Shown piece after piece: positions 1 to 5,904 of a stretch of DNA of 6,717 nucleotides (positions are counted from its first letter, which is position 1; each line of letters begins with the position of its first letter). The position numbers and the translations under genes are program-made. The DNA comes from Rhodoferax sp. (GTDB taxonomy: Bacteria; Pseudomonadota; Gammaproteobacteria; Burkholderiales; Burkholderiaceae_C): assembly GCA_020048795.1 (NCBI GenBank), contig JAIFMA010000128.1, positions 1-6,717 on the forward strand, given 5' to 3'. The notes beneath the pieces are model-generated. The model was not told the origin of the DNA. It searched no databases and was given only the letters and a program-made list of their open reading frames with translations.

Positions 1-260
1 TTGCTGGTGAGAAGATTCTCGCCATCCAGAATGATCTCACCCTTGGCATGTTGCTCAGGATAAAGCTCGAACATGCGGTTAAAAATCCGCAACAAGGTGG
101 ATTTGCCACATCCTGACGGGCCAATGAAGGCAGTGACCCTTTTTTCAGGTATCTCAAGGTTGATGTTCTTGAGCGCGTGAAACTTGCCATAAAAGAAGTC
201 AAGATTCTTGACAGAGATCTTTGATTTTTCGGCTTTGGCAACTGTGGTGGTAGTGTTCAT
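1..260 (-). CDS. pstB: Phosphate ABC transporter ATP-binding protein PstB (partial, C-terminus outside window)
   Basis: Cytoplasmic ATPase that powers phosphate import through the PstC-PstA channel. Only the first 86 codons lie in the window; the family is usually about 255-260 residues, so roughly two thirds is missing beyond the left edge. Visible are the N-terminal strand ISVKNLDFFYGKFHALKNIN (about residues 15-34), the Walker A loop GPSGCGKST (residues 47-55), and the segment LLRIFNRMFELYPEQHAKGE, whose NRM followed by an insertion is characteristic of PstB among ABC ATPases. The ATG at 260-258 is the start that gives the normal N-terminus, but no convincing Shine-Dalgarno sequence precedes it (upstream bases are ATCAAAACCGCAT). 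Translation may therefore depend on the upstream pstA. It is the fourth gene of pstSCAB, 33 bases after the pstA stop. The identification is secure; signature motif, Walker B and H-loop cannot be seen here. Confidence 0.96.
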   Translation of the reverse strand, partial: MNTTTTVAKAEKSKISVKNLDFFYGKFHALKNINLEIPEKRVTAFIGPSGCGKSTLLRIFNRMFELYPEQHAKGEIILDGENLLTS

Positions 261-293
261 ATGCGGTTTTGATTGGATCGCGTTGGTTTGGCG

Positions 294-1178
294 TCAGTCT
301 TTGTTTCTGGTCAGTACACGGGCCATTATGTTCAGCCCCAAGACGGCCAGGGTGATCAGGAACACACCCGCCCAGGCCAACTCCTGCCAGTTTTGATAGG
401 GACTCATGGCAAATTTGAAAATCGTCACCGGCAAACTGGCCATGGGTTCACCGAGGCTGGAGGTCCAGAACTGGTTACTCAACGCGGTAAACAACAGCGG
501 AGCAGTTTCACCCGCAATGCGGGCCACCGCCAACAACACCCCAGTCACGACGCCGGCACGGGCAGCACGCATGGTGATGCTTAAAATCACCTTCCATTTT
601 GGTGCACCCAGCGCGTATGCCGCCTCACGCAATCCAGGCGGAATCAGTTGCAACATGTTTTCGGTGGTGCGAATCACCACTGGAATCACGATCAACGCCA
701 ACGCCAGAACCCCGGCATAGCCAGAAAACGACTTGAACTGCGCGACCACGACCGAATAAACAAACAAGCCAATCACAATCGACGGCGCAGACAGCAAGAT
801 GTCGTTAACGAAGCGGGTGACAGCAGCCAACCAACTGTGCGTATCAAACTCTGCCAGATAAATGCCCGCCATGACGCCAATCGGGGTTCCGACAAATGTG
901 GCCAGCATCACCATCAAAAATGAGCCATAGATGGCGTTGGCCAGTCCGCCCACATCGTTGGGTGGTGGTGTCATTTGGGTCAGAGTGGCCCAAGTCAAGC
1001 CAGCCAAGCCCAAACGCACGGTTTCAAACAAAATCCAGAACAACCACACCAGTCCGAAGGCCATCGCCGCCAATGACAGCACCAGCGCTACGATGTTCAT
1101 GAACTTACGGCGAGCGTACTTGGCTTGCCGGGTGTCTTTAGATGCCGTAACGTGTGGCACGGTTTCGTCAAAGTTCAT
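294..1178 (-). CDS. pstA: Phosphate ABC transporter permease PstA
   Basis: Inner-membrane permease that forms the phosphate channel with PstC. The 294 residues match the usual family length (about 280-300). The first 25 residues are a charged cytoplasmic tail. Hydrophobic segments follow at about residues 28-50, 80-110 (NAIYGSFLMVMLATFVGTP), 125-147, 155-170, 207-232 and 266-287, consistent with six membrane spans. The cytoplasmic EAA loop that docks on the ATPase is seen at about 185-204 (EAAYALGAPKWKVILSITMR), followed by the PstA-typical ARIAGETAPLLFTA at 219-232. The start ATG overlaps the pstC stop (ATGA), and GAAGG within the end of pstC lies about nine bases upstream, so translation is probably coupled. 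The gene is intact, with nothing unusual in its reading frame. Confidence 0.97.
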   Translation of the reverse strand: MNFDETVPHVTASKDTRQAKYARRKFMNIVALVLSLAAMAFGLVWLFWILFETVRLGLAGLTWATLTQMTPPPNDVGGLANAIYGSFLMVMLATFVGTPIGVMAGIYLAEFDTHSWLAAVTRFVNDILLSAPSIVIGLFVYSVVVAQFKSFSGYAGVLALALIVIPVVIRTTENMLQLIPPGLREAAYALGAPKWKVILSITMRAARAGVVTGVLLAVARIAGETAPLLFTALSNQFWTSSLGEPMASLPVTIFKFAMSPYQNWQELAWAGVFLITLAVLGLNIMARVLTRNKD

Positions 1179-2239
1179 GATTTGGCACCTTCACCCTTTT
1201 TGAGCTGTGACAACAACAGTTTGGACAGTGACAGCACCACAAACGTGATGAAGAACAGCACCAGCCCAAGATACATCAATGAAGCCTGGTGCAAACCAGC
1301 ACCGGCCTCGGCAAACTCGTTGGCCAATGCAGAAGTGATGCTGTTGGCTGCCTGAAACAGGCTCAGAGAATCAAGTTGATTGAAGTTACCAATGACAAAG
1401 GTAACTGCCATGGTTTCGCCGATGGCACGCCCCAGCCCGAGCATGATGCCGCCAATCACGCCGGCTTTGGTATAGGGCAACACCACAGTTGATACCACCT
1501 CCCAGGTGGTAGCACCCAGCCCATAAGCGGACTCCTTCAAAAGAGTAGGGGTGACCTCAAACACGTCACGCATCACTGCCGCAATGAACGGAATGATCAT
1601 GATCGCCAAAATAATTCCGGCTGACAAAATACCAATACCCACGGGCGGGCCGGACACAAACGCCTCAAGGAACGGAACTCCCTTGAAGGCTGACTGCAGT
1701 GGCTGCTGCACGTAGGTGGACAAAATGGGGCTAAACACCAGCAAGCCCCACATGCCGTAAACAATCGACGGAATAGCCGCCAACAACTCGATGGCTGTGC
1801 CCAGCGGCCTTTTGAGCCAGGCTGGGGACAGTTCTGTCAAAAACAAGGCAATTCCGAAACTCACCGGCACGGCGATCACCAGCGCGATGAGGGATGTCAT
1901 CAAGGTGCCGTAGATCATCACCAGGCCGCCAAAGTCCTCTTGAACAGGGTCCCAGGTGGTGGATGCCAGAAAACCAAGGCCATACTTGCTGATGGCCGGC
2001 CAGGCGCTGATGGTCAATGACAACAAAATGGCAAACAACAAGCCCAGCGTCAACAGCGCGGCCCCCTTGGCCAGCCAGCCAAAAACACGGTCTGCCATCG
2101 GGCCGGATCGCGCAGTTTTAACCGGCGGTACACCTGCCGCTCCTTGTCGGGCCGATACCCCCATCGGGCTCATCGGCATCTCTTGCTGGGTCGTTGTTGC
2201 TGCCACTTGGTTTTCCTTCAGTCGTACCTGGTCAGGCAT
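1175..2239 (-). CDS. pstC: Phosphate ABC transporter permease PstC
   Basis: Second inner-membrane permease of the phosphate importer, partner of PstA. Strong family stretches are seen: VPVSFGIALFLTELSPAWLK (124-143), ELLAAIPSIVYGMWGLLVFS (151-170), AIMIIPFIAAVMRDVFE (212-228), the EAA loop ESAYGLGATTWEVVSTVVLP (236-255), GRAIGETMAVTFVIGN (270-285) and ITSALANEFAEA (301-312). Membrane spans lie near 58-80, 106-134, 148-172, 200-224, 258-284 and 320-343. At 354 residues it is about 35 longer than E. coli PstC. The excess is a Pro/Ala/Gln-rich, weakly conserved-looking N-terminal tail of about 50 residues. The ATG at 2239 directly abuts the pstS stop (TAAATG) with no good Shine-Dalgarno. A GTG at 2206 (codon 12) preceded by AAGGA, or ATGs at codons 21-26, are possible true starts. 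The C-terminus overlaps pstA by four bases. Confidence 0.96.
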   Translation of the reverse strand: MPDQVRLKENQVAATTTQQEMPMSPMGVSARQGAAGVPPVKTARSGPMADRVFGWLAKGAALLTLGLLFAILLSLTISAWPAISKYGLGFLASTTWDPVQEDFGGLVMIYGTLMTSLIALVIAVPVSFGIALFLTELSPAWLKRPLGTAIELLAAIPSIVYGMWGLLVFSPILSTYVQQPLQSAFKGVPFLEAFVSGPPVGIGILSAGIILAIMIIPFIAAVMRDVFEVTPTLLKESAYGLGATTWEVVSTVVLPYTKAGVIGGIMLGLGRAIGETMAVTFVIGNFNQLDSLSLFQAANSITSALANEFAEAGAGLHQASLMYLGLVLFFITFVVLSLSKLLLSQLKKGEGAKS

Positions 2240-3280
2240 TTACTTCAAAGCAATCGGCTTGCCCGATGTATCTTTGACTGCACCCCAAGCCTTTTCGATG
2301 GTGGCCACCACGCTGTCAGGCAACGCAACGTAGTCCAGGTCGCCGGCAATCTTGTCGCCGCTCTTGAAAGCCCAGGTGAAAAACTTAAAGGTTTCGGTGG
2401 CATTGGCCGGCTTGTCTTGCACGTTGTACATCAAGATGAAGGTAGCTGTCGAAATCGGCCAGGTGCCCTTGCCAGGCTGGTCAACGATCAATTGGTAGAA
2501 AGACTTGTTCCAGTCAGCCCCCGCCGCCGCCGCGGCAAAAGCCTCTTCACTTGGGGGAACAAATGCGCCATCCTTGTTCTTCATCATGGTGTAGGTCATT
2601 TTGTTTTGCTTGACGTAGGAATATTCCACGTAACCAATCGAATTGGGCAGGCGGTTGACAAAAGCGGCCACACCCTCGTTGCCTTTGCCACCCGCACCCA
2701 CCGGCCAGTTCACCGCTGTGCCCTCGCCTACTTTGGCTTTCCACTCGGGGTGAACACGGCTGAGGTAGTTGGTGAAGTTGAATGTGGTGCCCGAACCATC
2801 GGCGCGGCGTACCGGTGCAATGTCAGCATCAGGCAAAGCCAGACCAGGGTTAAGGGCCTTGAGAGCGGTGTCGTTCCACTTGGTGATCTTACCCAGGTAA
2901 ATGTCACCCAATACTTGACCATCCAACTTCAACTGACCTGGTGCAATGCCCTTGACATTGATCACCGGCACGGTACCACCGATCACGGTAGGAAACTGAA
3001 ACTGGCCTTTTTTCGCCAGAACGTCATCGGTCAACGGCATATCTGATGCACCAAAATCAACTGTTTTGGAGTCAATTTGTTTGATGCCAGCGCCAGAGCC
3101 AACGGATTGGTAATTGACCTTGACGCCGGTGGCCTTGTTGTAATCAGCCGCCCACTTGGAATAAACCGGGGCCGGAAAGCTAGCGCCAGCACCAGTAATT
3201 TCCTGGGCGTTGACAGCCCCAGCACCCAAAAATGCCAGGGCCGTGGTGGCCAAAATTGATTTGATCGTGCAATGTGTCAT
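2240..3280 (-). CDS. pstS: Periplasmic phosphate-binding protein PstS
   Basis: High-affinity periplasmic phosphate receptor that delivers phosphate to PstC-PstA. The start chosen at 3280 gives 346 residues, the same as E. coli PstS. It has AAAGGA six bases upstream and begins directly with a signal peptide: K7, a hydrophobic core at about 9-22, and a likely signal peptidase I cut after VNA25, leaving QEITGAGASFP. Phosphate-site segments are visible: GAGASFP (30-36), SVGSGAGIKQ (59-68), DFGASDMPL (75-83) and RRADGSGTTFNFT (158-170), which carries the arginine and Ser/Gly/Thr that hold phosphate in PstS proteins. NSIGYVEYSY (213-222) is also typical. An in-frame ATG at 3361 would add 27 residues before the signal peptide and overlap the promoter, so it was not used. 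First gene of the operon, preceded by a PhoB-type promoter, so probably strongly induced by phosphate starvation. Confidence 0.97.
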   Translation of the reverse strand: MTHCTIKSILATTALAFLGAGAVNAQEITGAGASFPAPVYSKWAADYNKATGVKVNYQSVGSGAGIKQIDSKTVDFGASDMPLTDDVLAKKGQFQFPTVIGGTVPVINVKGIAPGQLKLDGQVLGDIYLGKITKWNDTALKALNPGLALPDADIAPVRRADGSGTTFNFTNYLSRVHPEWKAKVGEGTAVNWPVGAGGKGNEGVAAFVNRLPNSIGYVEYSYVKQNKMTYTMMKNKDGAFVPPSEEAFAAAAAGADWNKSFYQLIVDQPGKGTWPISTATFILMYNVQDKPANATETFKFFTWAFKSGDKIAGDLDYVALPDSVVATIEKAWGAVKDTSGKPIALK

Positions 3281-3286
3281 GAGAAT

Positions 3287-3292
3287 TCCTTT
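3287..3292 (-). promoter_or_regulatory. Shine-Dalgarno site fixing the pstS start
   Basis: AAAGGA on the minus strand, six bases (ATTCTC) before the ATG at 3280. It decides between this start and the upstream in-frame ATG at 3361, which lies inside the predicted promoter and would bury the signal peptide. Confidence 0.8.
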
Positions 3293-3300
3293 AGTTGACG

Positions 3301-3325
3301 AAAACAAAAAACCGAAACATTTCGG
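3301..3325 (-). terminator. Terminator/attenuator-like hairpin in the pstS leader
   Basis: On the minus strand the leader contains CCGAAATGTTTCGG (3325-3312), a six-base inverted repeat (five pairs with a four-base loop if folded as RNA). It is followed immediately by TTTTTTGTTTT (3311-3301). This is the layout of an intrinsic terminator, though the stem is short and only half GC. It lies between the predicted pstS transcription start (near 3332) and the Shine-Dalgarno site. It could reduce read-through into pstS, act as a 5' stabilising hairpin, or stop transcripts entering from upstream. No T-run follows it on the plus strand, so it would work only toward pstS. Confidence 0.35.
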
Positions 3326-3338
3326 CGGCTTGAAACGC

Positions 3339-3372
3339 AATGTATGGGGAAAATATGTCAAGACTGTGACAA
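3339..3372 (-). promoter_or_regulatory. PhoB box and -10 element of the pstSCAB promoter
   Basis: On the minus strand, TTGTCAC (3372-3366), a four-base spacer AGTC and TTGACAT (3361-3355) form two heptamers in an 11-base repeat; each differs from the known E. coli half-site CTGTCAT at two positions. Ten bases later comes TACATT (3344-3339), which matches four of six bases of TATAAT. The 7-4-7-10-hexamer layout is that of PhoB-activated promoters, where the box replaces the -35 element. The predicted start near 3332 gives a leader of about 50 bases to the pstS ATG. Binding has not been tested; the call rests on motif, spacing and the gene it faces. Confidence 0.7.
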
Positions 3373-3397
3373 GACAGACTATTCTGCCGGCTAACCG

Positions 3398-3426
3398 GAT
3401 TCATGCGACTGTCATGTGAACGTCAT
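3398..3426 (+). promoter_or_regulatory. Plus-facing triple PhoB-box-like repeat upstream of the small gene
   Basis: Three heptamers at exact 11-base steps: GATTCAT (3398-3404), CTGTCAT (3409-3415) and ACGTCAT (3420-3426), all ending in TCAT. The middle one is a perfect match to the PhoB half-site consensus and the third differs at two positions. Orientation is toward the gene at 3513 and ppk2. A poor -10 candidate, TCTTAT, lies at 3439-3444, about 12 bases past the last unit rather than the ideal 10, so the promoter itself is less certain than the binding site. The site might also assist the pstS promoter, whose box begins 26 bases away. Confidence 0.6.
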
Positions 3427-3512
3427 CAAGATGGTGACTCTTATGCGCTACCCTATGGGCCATGCACCAGCGCGATCAGCGCAGGCAATCAACCCCCTTG
3501 GAACTCTAATTC

Positions 3513-3815
3513 ATGCTAGCCATCAAAAAAGCCCGCAAACTGATTGAAACCAGCCCCAACGACCCTTCCTCGCAGATCATTGCCGCGTTGGTCCTGGCAC
3601 TGGAGAGCGAAACCAGCATTTCAGTAGCGCAGCTCTACCAGCTGGATAACAAACGCTTTGAGCTGGCGCTAGAAATTCTGGATGAATGGCGGCTGGACCG
3701 GCATTACGCCAGCAAACTGCGCCTGATTGATACCAGCAGCCTGGCGCGGGAGCTCGGTCTTGGCGCCCCGCCAGTGGCTGCGCCCAAGGCCGAGGTTACG
3801 AAGGTTGCGAATTAA
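3513..3815 (+). CDS. Small hypothetical protein downstream of a PhoB-box-like site
   Basis: I do not recognise this family. The 100-residue product has no signal peptide or membrane span. It looks mainly helical and soluble: a basic N-terminus (MLAIKKARKLIE), an amphipathic stretch around 20-32 (SQIIAALVLALES), a charged centre FELALEILDEWRLDRHYASK (about 49-68), and a low-complexity Ala/Pro/Lys/Val tail from about 85 (APPVAAPKAEVTKVAN). Reading-frame length, codon use like the neighbours and placement support a real gene; the Shine-Dalgarno is weak (GGA about ten bases upstream). It sits between the divergent pst promoter and ppk2, with a PhoB-like triple repeat about 90 bases upstream, so induction by phosphate starvation is inferred. 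It ends 82 bases before ppk2 and may share transcription with it. Its function is unknown; a regulatory or accessory role in phosphate or polyphosphate metabolism is only a guess. Confidence 0.75.
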   Translation: MLAIKKARKLIETSPNDPSSQIIAALVLALESETSISVAQLYQLDNKRFELALEILDEWRLDRHYASKLRLIDTSSLARELGLGAPPVAAPKAEVTKVAN

Positions 3816-3828
3816 CCAGGCACTTCAT

Positions 3829-3862
3829 GCGTCGTGCTTTTGTCATGTGAAAAGGCTAGACT
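3829..3862 (+). promoter_or_regulatory. PhoB-box-like promoter of ppk2
   Basis: GCGTCGT (3829-3835, four of seven to CTGTCAT), spacer GCTT, and TTGTCAT (3840-3846, six of seven) are followed after exactly ten bases by TAGACT (3857-3862), four of six to TATAAT. The layout equals that of the pstS promoter. The second half-site lies in TGTCATGTGAA (3841-3851), an 11-mer found identically at 3410-3420 upstream of the small gene. The first half-site is weak, so the call is moderate. The expected transcription start is near 3869, leaving about a 29-base leader. Confidence 0.45.
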
Positions 3863-3886
3863 AGAAACTTGTTCCACAGGACTACC

Positions 3887-3891
3887 GGGAG
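3887..3891 (+). promoter_or_regulatory. Shine-Dalgarno site supporting the TTG start of ppk2
   Basis: GGGAG lies six bases before the TTG at 3898. The frame has an in-frame TAG at 3862-3864 and no ATG or GTG between it and 3898. The next ATG is codon 36, with an otherwise conserved-looking acidic region before it. The site therefore favours TTG initiation. Confidence 0.65.
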
Positions 3892-3897
3892 CCACAC

Positions 3898-4815
3898 TTG
3901 CACACCAACGACGACGATTTGATCCGGCGCATTCGCCGTGACTTGGCTGACAACTTGGACGAAGAGCTGGAGCTTGAGCTGGAAGACCGCAATCTGGACG
4001 ACATGGCCGAAAGCGCGATCGACACCGATTCTGCCGAGTACCGGGACAGTCGGCGCTTGTACTTCCGTGAGCTGTTTCGCCTACAGGGCGAATTGGTCAA
4101 GCTGCAGGACTGGGTTGTCAAGAGTGGCCAAAAAATCGTGATCTGTTTTGAAGGTCGCGATGCCGCCGGCAAGGGTGGCACCATCAAACGCATTACCCAG
4201 CGTCTGAACCCCCGCGTCTGCCGTGTGGCAGCGCTGCCCGCGCCGAACTTGCGCGAGCAAACCCAGTGGTACTTTCAACGCTATGTGGCGCACCTGCCGG
4301 GTGCTGGTGAAATGGTGCTGTTTGATCGCAGTTGGTACAACCGCGCGGGTGTCGAACGCGTGATGGGCTTTTGCACCGACGAGCAGTATGAAGAGTTTTT
4401 CCGGTCGGTGCCCGAGTTTGAAAAGATGCTGGTGCGCTCGGGCATCAAACTGATCAAATACTGGTTTTCGGTGTCTGACGAAGAACAGCAATTGCGCTTT
4501 TTGGGACGCATTCACGATCCGCTCAAGCAGTGGAAGCTCAGTCCGATGGACATGGAGTCGCGCAAGCGCTGGGAGGAATACACCAAGGCCAAAGAAGTCA
4601 TGCTGGAACGTACCCACATTCCAGAGGCACCTTGGTGGGTGGTCAACTCGGTGGACAAGAAAAAGGCCCGGCTCAACTGCATTCACCACTTGCTCAGCCA
4701 GATACCCTATGAAGAGGTGGAGTTCACCCCCATCGTGCTGCCGCCGCGCCAACGCAATGAAGACTATGTTCGCCAACCGGTGCCCAACGAGATTTTGGTG
4801 CCCGAGGTGTACTGA
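3898..4815 (+). CDS. ppk2: Polyphosphate kinase 2 (class I-type PPK2)
   Basis: Cytoplasmic kinase of the PPK2 family, which moves phosphate between polyphosphate and nucleoside diphosphates; class I enzymes typically make GTP or ATP from polyphosphate. The 305 residues fit single-domain members. Visible are Walker A EGRDAAGKGG (85-94, K92), Walker B with downstream signature LFDRSWYNRAGVERVMGF (141-158), WYFQRYVAHLPGAGEMV just before it (124-140), and a lid-region stretch IHDPLKQWKLSPMDMESRKR (205-224). GKGG rather than GKDG after the P-loop, and AGVERVMGF, favour class I over the AMP-phosphorylating classes; this is motif-based. The N-terminus is strongly acidic (EELELELED, 22-30). It starts with TTG, supported by GGGAG six bases upstream. 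It lies next to and divergent from pstSCAB, behind a possible PhoB box, suggesting induction under phosphate limitation. The substrate nucleotide cannot be fixed from sequence alone. Confidence 0.95.
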   Translation: MHTNDDDLIRRIRRDLADNLDEELELELEDRNLDDMAESAIDTDSAEYRDSRRLYFRELFRLQGELVKLQDWVVKSGQKIVICFEGRDAAGKGGTIKRITQRLNPRVCRVAALPAPNLREQTQWYFQRYVAHLPGAGEMVLFDRSWYNRAGVERVMGFCTDEQYEEFFRSVPEFEKMLVRSGIKLIKYWFSVSDEEQQLRFLGRIHDPLKQWKLSPMDMESRKRWEEYTKAKEVMLERTHIPEAPWWVVNSVDKKKARLNCIHHLLSQIPYEEVEFTPIVLPPRQRNEDYVRQPVPNEILVPEVY

Positions 4816-4935
4816 TTCCATTTCCAAAATCGTTTTTGTCTGGGCGCGAAGCCGCAGGCAATGGGCTGGGAGGACAAGGCGAAGCAGCAATGACGCGGAT
4901 GATTTAGAAATGGCATGACTCGCGTTGACCAAGAT
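4816..4935. repeat. Possible small intergenic repeat element between convergent genes
   Basis: The gap between ppk2 and the converging permease gene is bounded by the inverted pair CCATTTC (4818-4824) and GAAATGG (4907-4913); with a mismatch and one-base gap the pairing extends into AAAATC and GATTT. Inside are two related direct copies, GCGAAGC-CGCAG-GCAATG (4846-4863) and GCGAAGC-A-GCAATG (4879-4892). Such short GC-rich, partly palindromic stretches in gaps resemble dispersed intergenic repeats of Burkholderiales, but only one copy is in the window, so repetition in the genome is inferred. No strong GC hairpin with a T-run was found, so no confident terminator is called for either converging gene. 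Confidence 0.3.
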
Positions 4936-5904
4936 TCAGCGTTCTTTTGCGTAAGGAATCCCCAGCGCCTTGGGTGCCACCGATTGACCAATAAACCCGG
5001 CCAGCAGCACCACCGTCAGCACATACGGCAAAGCCTGAATAACCTGCACCGGCACCTCGCCAATGCCGGGCACTTGCACTCCTTGCAAGCGAATTGCAGC
5101 AGCGTCCAGAAAACCAAACAACAGGCAAGCCCAGAGCGCCTTGACCGGGTGCCAGCGGCCAAAAATAAGCGCTGCCAGCGCCATAAAACCGCGCCCTGCG
5201 GTCATGTTCTGCGAAAAACTGGCACTTTGTGCCAGCACCAGATAGCTTCCTGCCAAGCCGCACAACATGCCGTTGATCGTCAAGGCGGTGTAGCGCAAAC
5301 GTGACACCGATACCCCGGCCGCATCGACCATTTGCGGGTTTTCGCCAACGGCGCGCAGGCGCAAGCCAAAGCGGGTTCTGAACACCGTCCACCAGACCAG
5401 CGGTACCAGCAGCAATGCCAGATAAACCAGCGCGTTATGCCCCAACACGCCGTCGCCCAGCACAGTGCCCAACACCGGCAAGCCACGCGCTGCTTGCGCC
5501 AACGCAGGCATCAAGGCCTGAATGCGCACCTCGGGACTCACCGGCGGGGTCTGTCCACCTTGATGAAACCAGGCTGCACCGAGCACGGCAGTTAGGCCGA
5601 CAGCAATGATATTAATAGCAACACCAGACACCACCTGATCACCCCTATGGCTCACACAGGCCAGGCCATGCACCCAGGACACGCCCACCGCCGCAGCCAT
5701 CGCCGCCAGCAAAGCCAAAGTGGTCGAGCCAAAGACCGCACCACAAGCGCCAGCAGCAAACGCAGCCAGCAGCATCTTGCCTTCCAGCGCAATGTCCACC
5801 ACACCGGATCGCTCAGAAAACAAACCGGCCAGCGCGCAAAAGATCAGCGGTGTGGATACACGCAAGGTCGAGGCCAGCATGGTGCCCCACAGCGCCTCAT
5901 CCAT
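4936..5904 (-). CDS. ABC transporter permease, BPD_transp_2 family, NupQ/YufQ-like
   Basis: Inner-membrane permease of the group that works with BmpA/PnrA-type lipoproteins to import purine nucleosides or related compounds. Family marks: LFSERSGVVDIALEGKMLLA (28-47), where SERSGVV-I-LEG is the hallmark, DQVVSGVAINIIAVGLT (89-105), LRLRAVGENPQMVDAAGV (181-198) and MTAGRGFMALAALIFGRWHP (234-253). About eight to nine hydrophobic segments cover the 322 residues, a normal length. The start at 5904 has GGGAG six bases upstream and begins at MDEALWGTMLASTLR, matching the family's N-terminus; an earlier in-frame start at 5949 would add 15 unlikely residues. It overlaps the stop of the upstream permease gene by eight bases, so the two are cotranscribed and coupled. 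A sugar rather than nucleoside substrate cannot be excluded, because the binding protein is not in view. Confidence 0.9.
   Translation of the reverse strand: MDEALWGTMLASTLRVSTPLIFCALAGLFSERSGVVDIALEGKMLLAAFAAGACGAVFGSTTLALLAAMAAAVGVSWVHGLACVSHRGDQVVSGVAINIIAVGLTAVLGAAWFHQGGQTPPVSPEVRIQALMPALAQAARGLPVLGTVLGDGVLGHNALVYLALLLVPLVWWTVFRTRFGLRLRAVGENPQMVDAAGVSVSRLRYTALTINGMLCGLAGSYLVLAQSASFSQNMTAGRGFMALAALIFGRWHPVKALWACLLFGFLDAAAIRLQGVQVPGIGEVPVQVIQALPYVLTVVLLAGFIGQSVAPKALGIPYAKER

Noticed and set aside
2144..3046. 300-codon plus-strand open frame antisense to pstS/pstC
   Set aside because: It lies opposite clearly real PstS and PstC coding sequence, and its translation is His/Arg/Val-rich without any known motif.
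3281..3361. 27-residue N-terminal extension of PstS from the ATG at 3361
   Set aside because: It would precede a complete signal peptide, has no ribosome site and overlaps the predicted promoter. The ATG at 3280 has AAAGGA at ideal spacing.
3818..3841. Possible terminator after the small gene (GCAC/GTGC stem then TTTT)
   Set aside because: The stem is only four firm pairs plus a G-U and an A-T pair, with a ten-base loop. It overlaps the ppk2 promoter candidate, which explains the sequence better.
4081..4932. 283-codon minus-strand open frame antisense to ppk2
   Set aside because: It runs across the conserved PPK2 coding region and shows no recognisable domain. Long antisense frames are common opposite high-GC genes.
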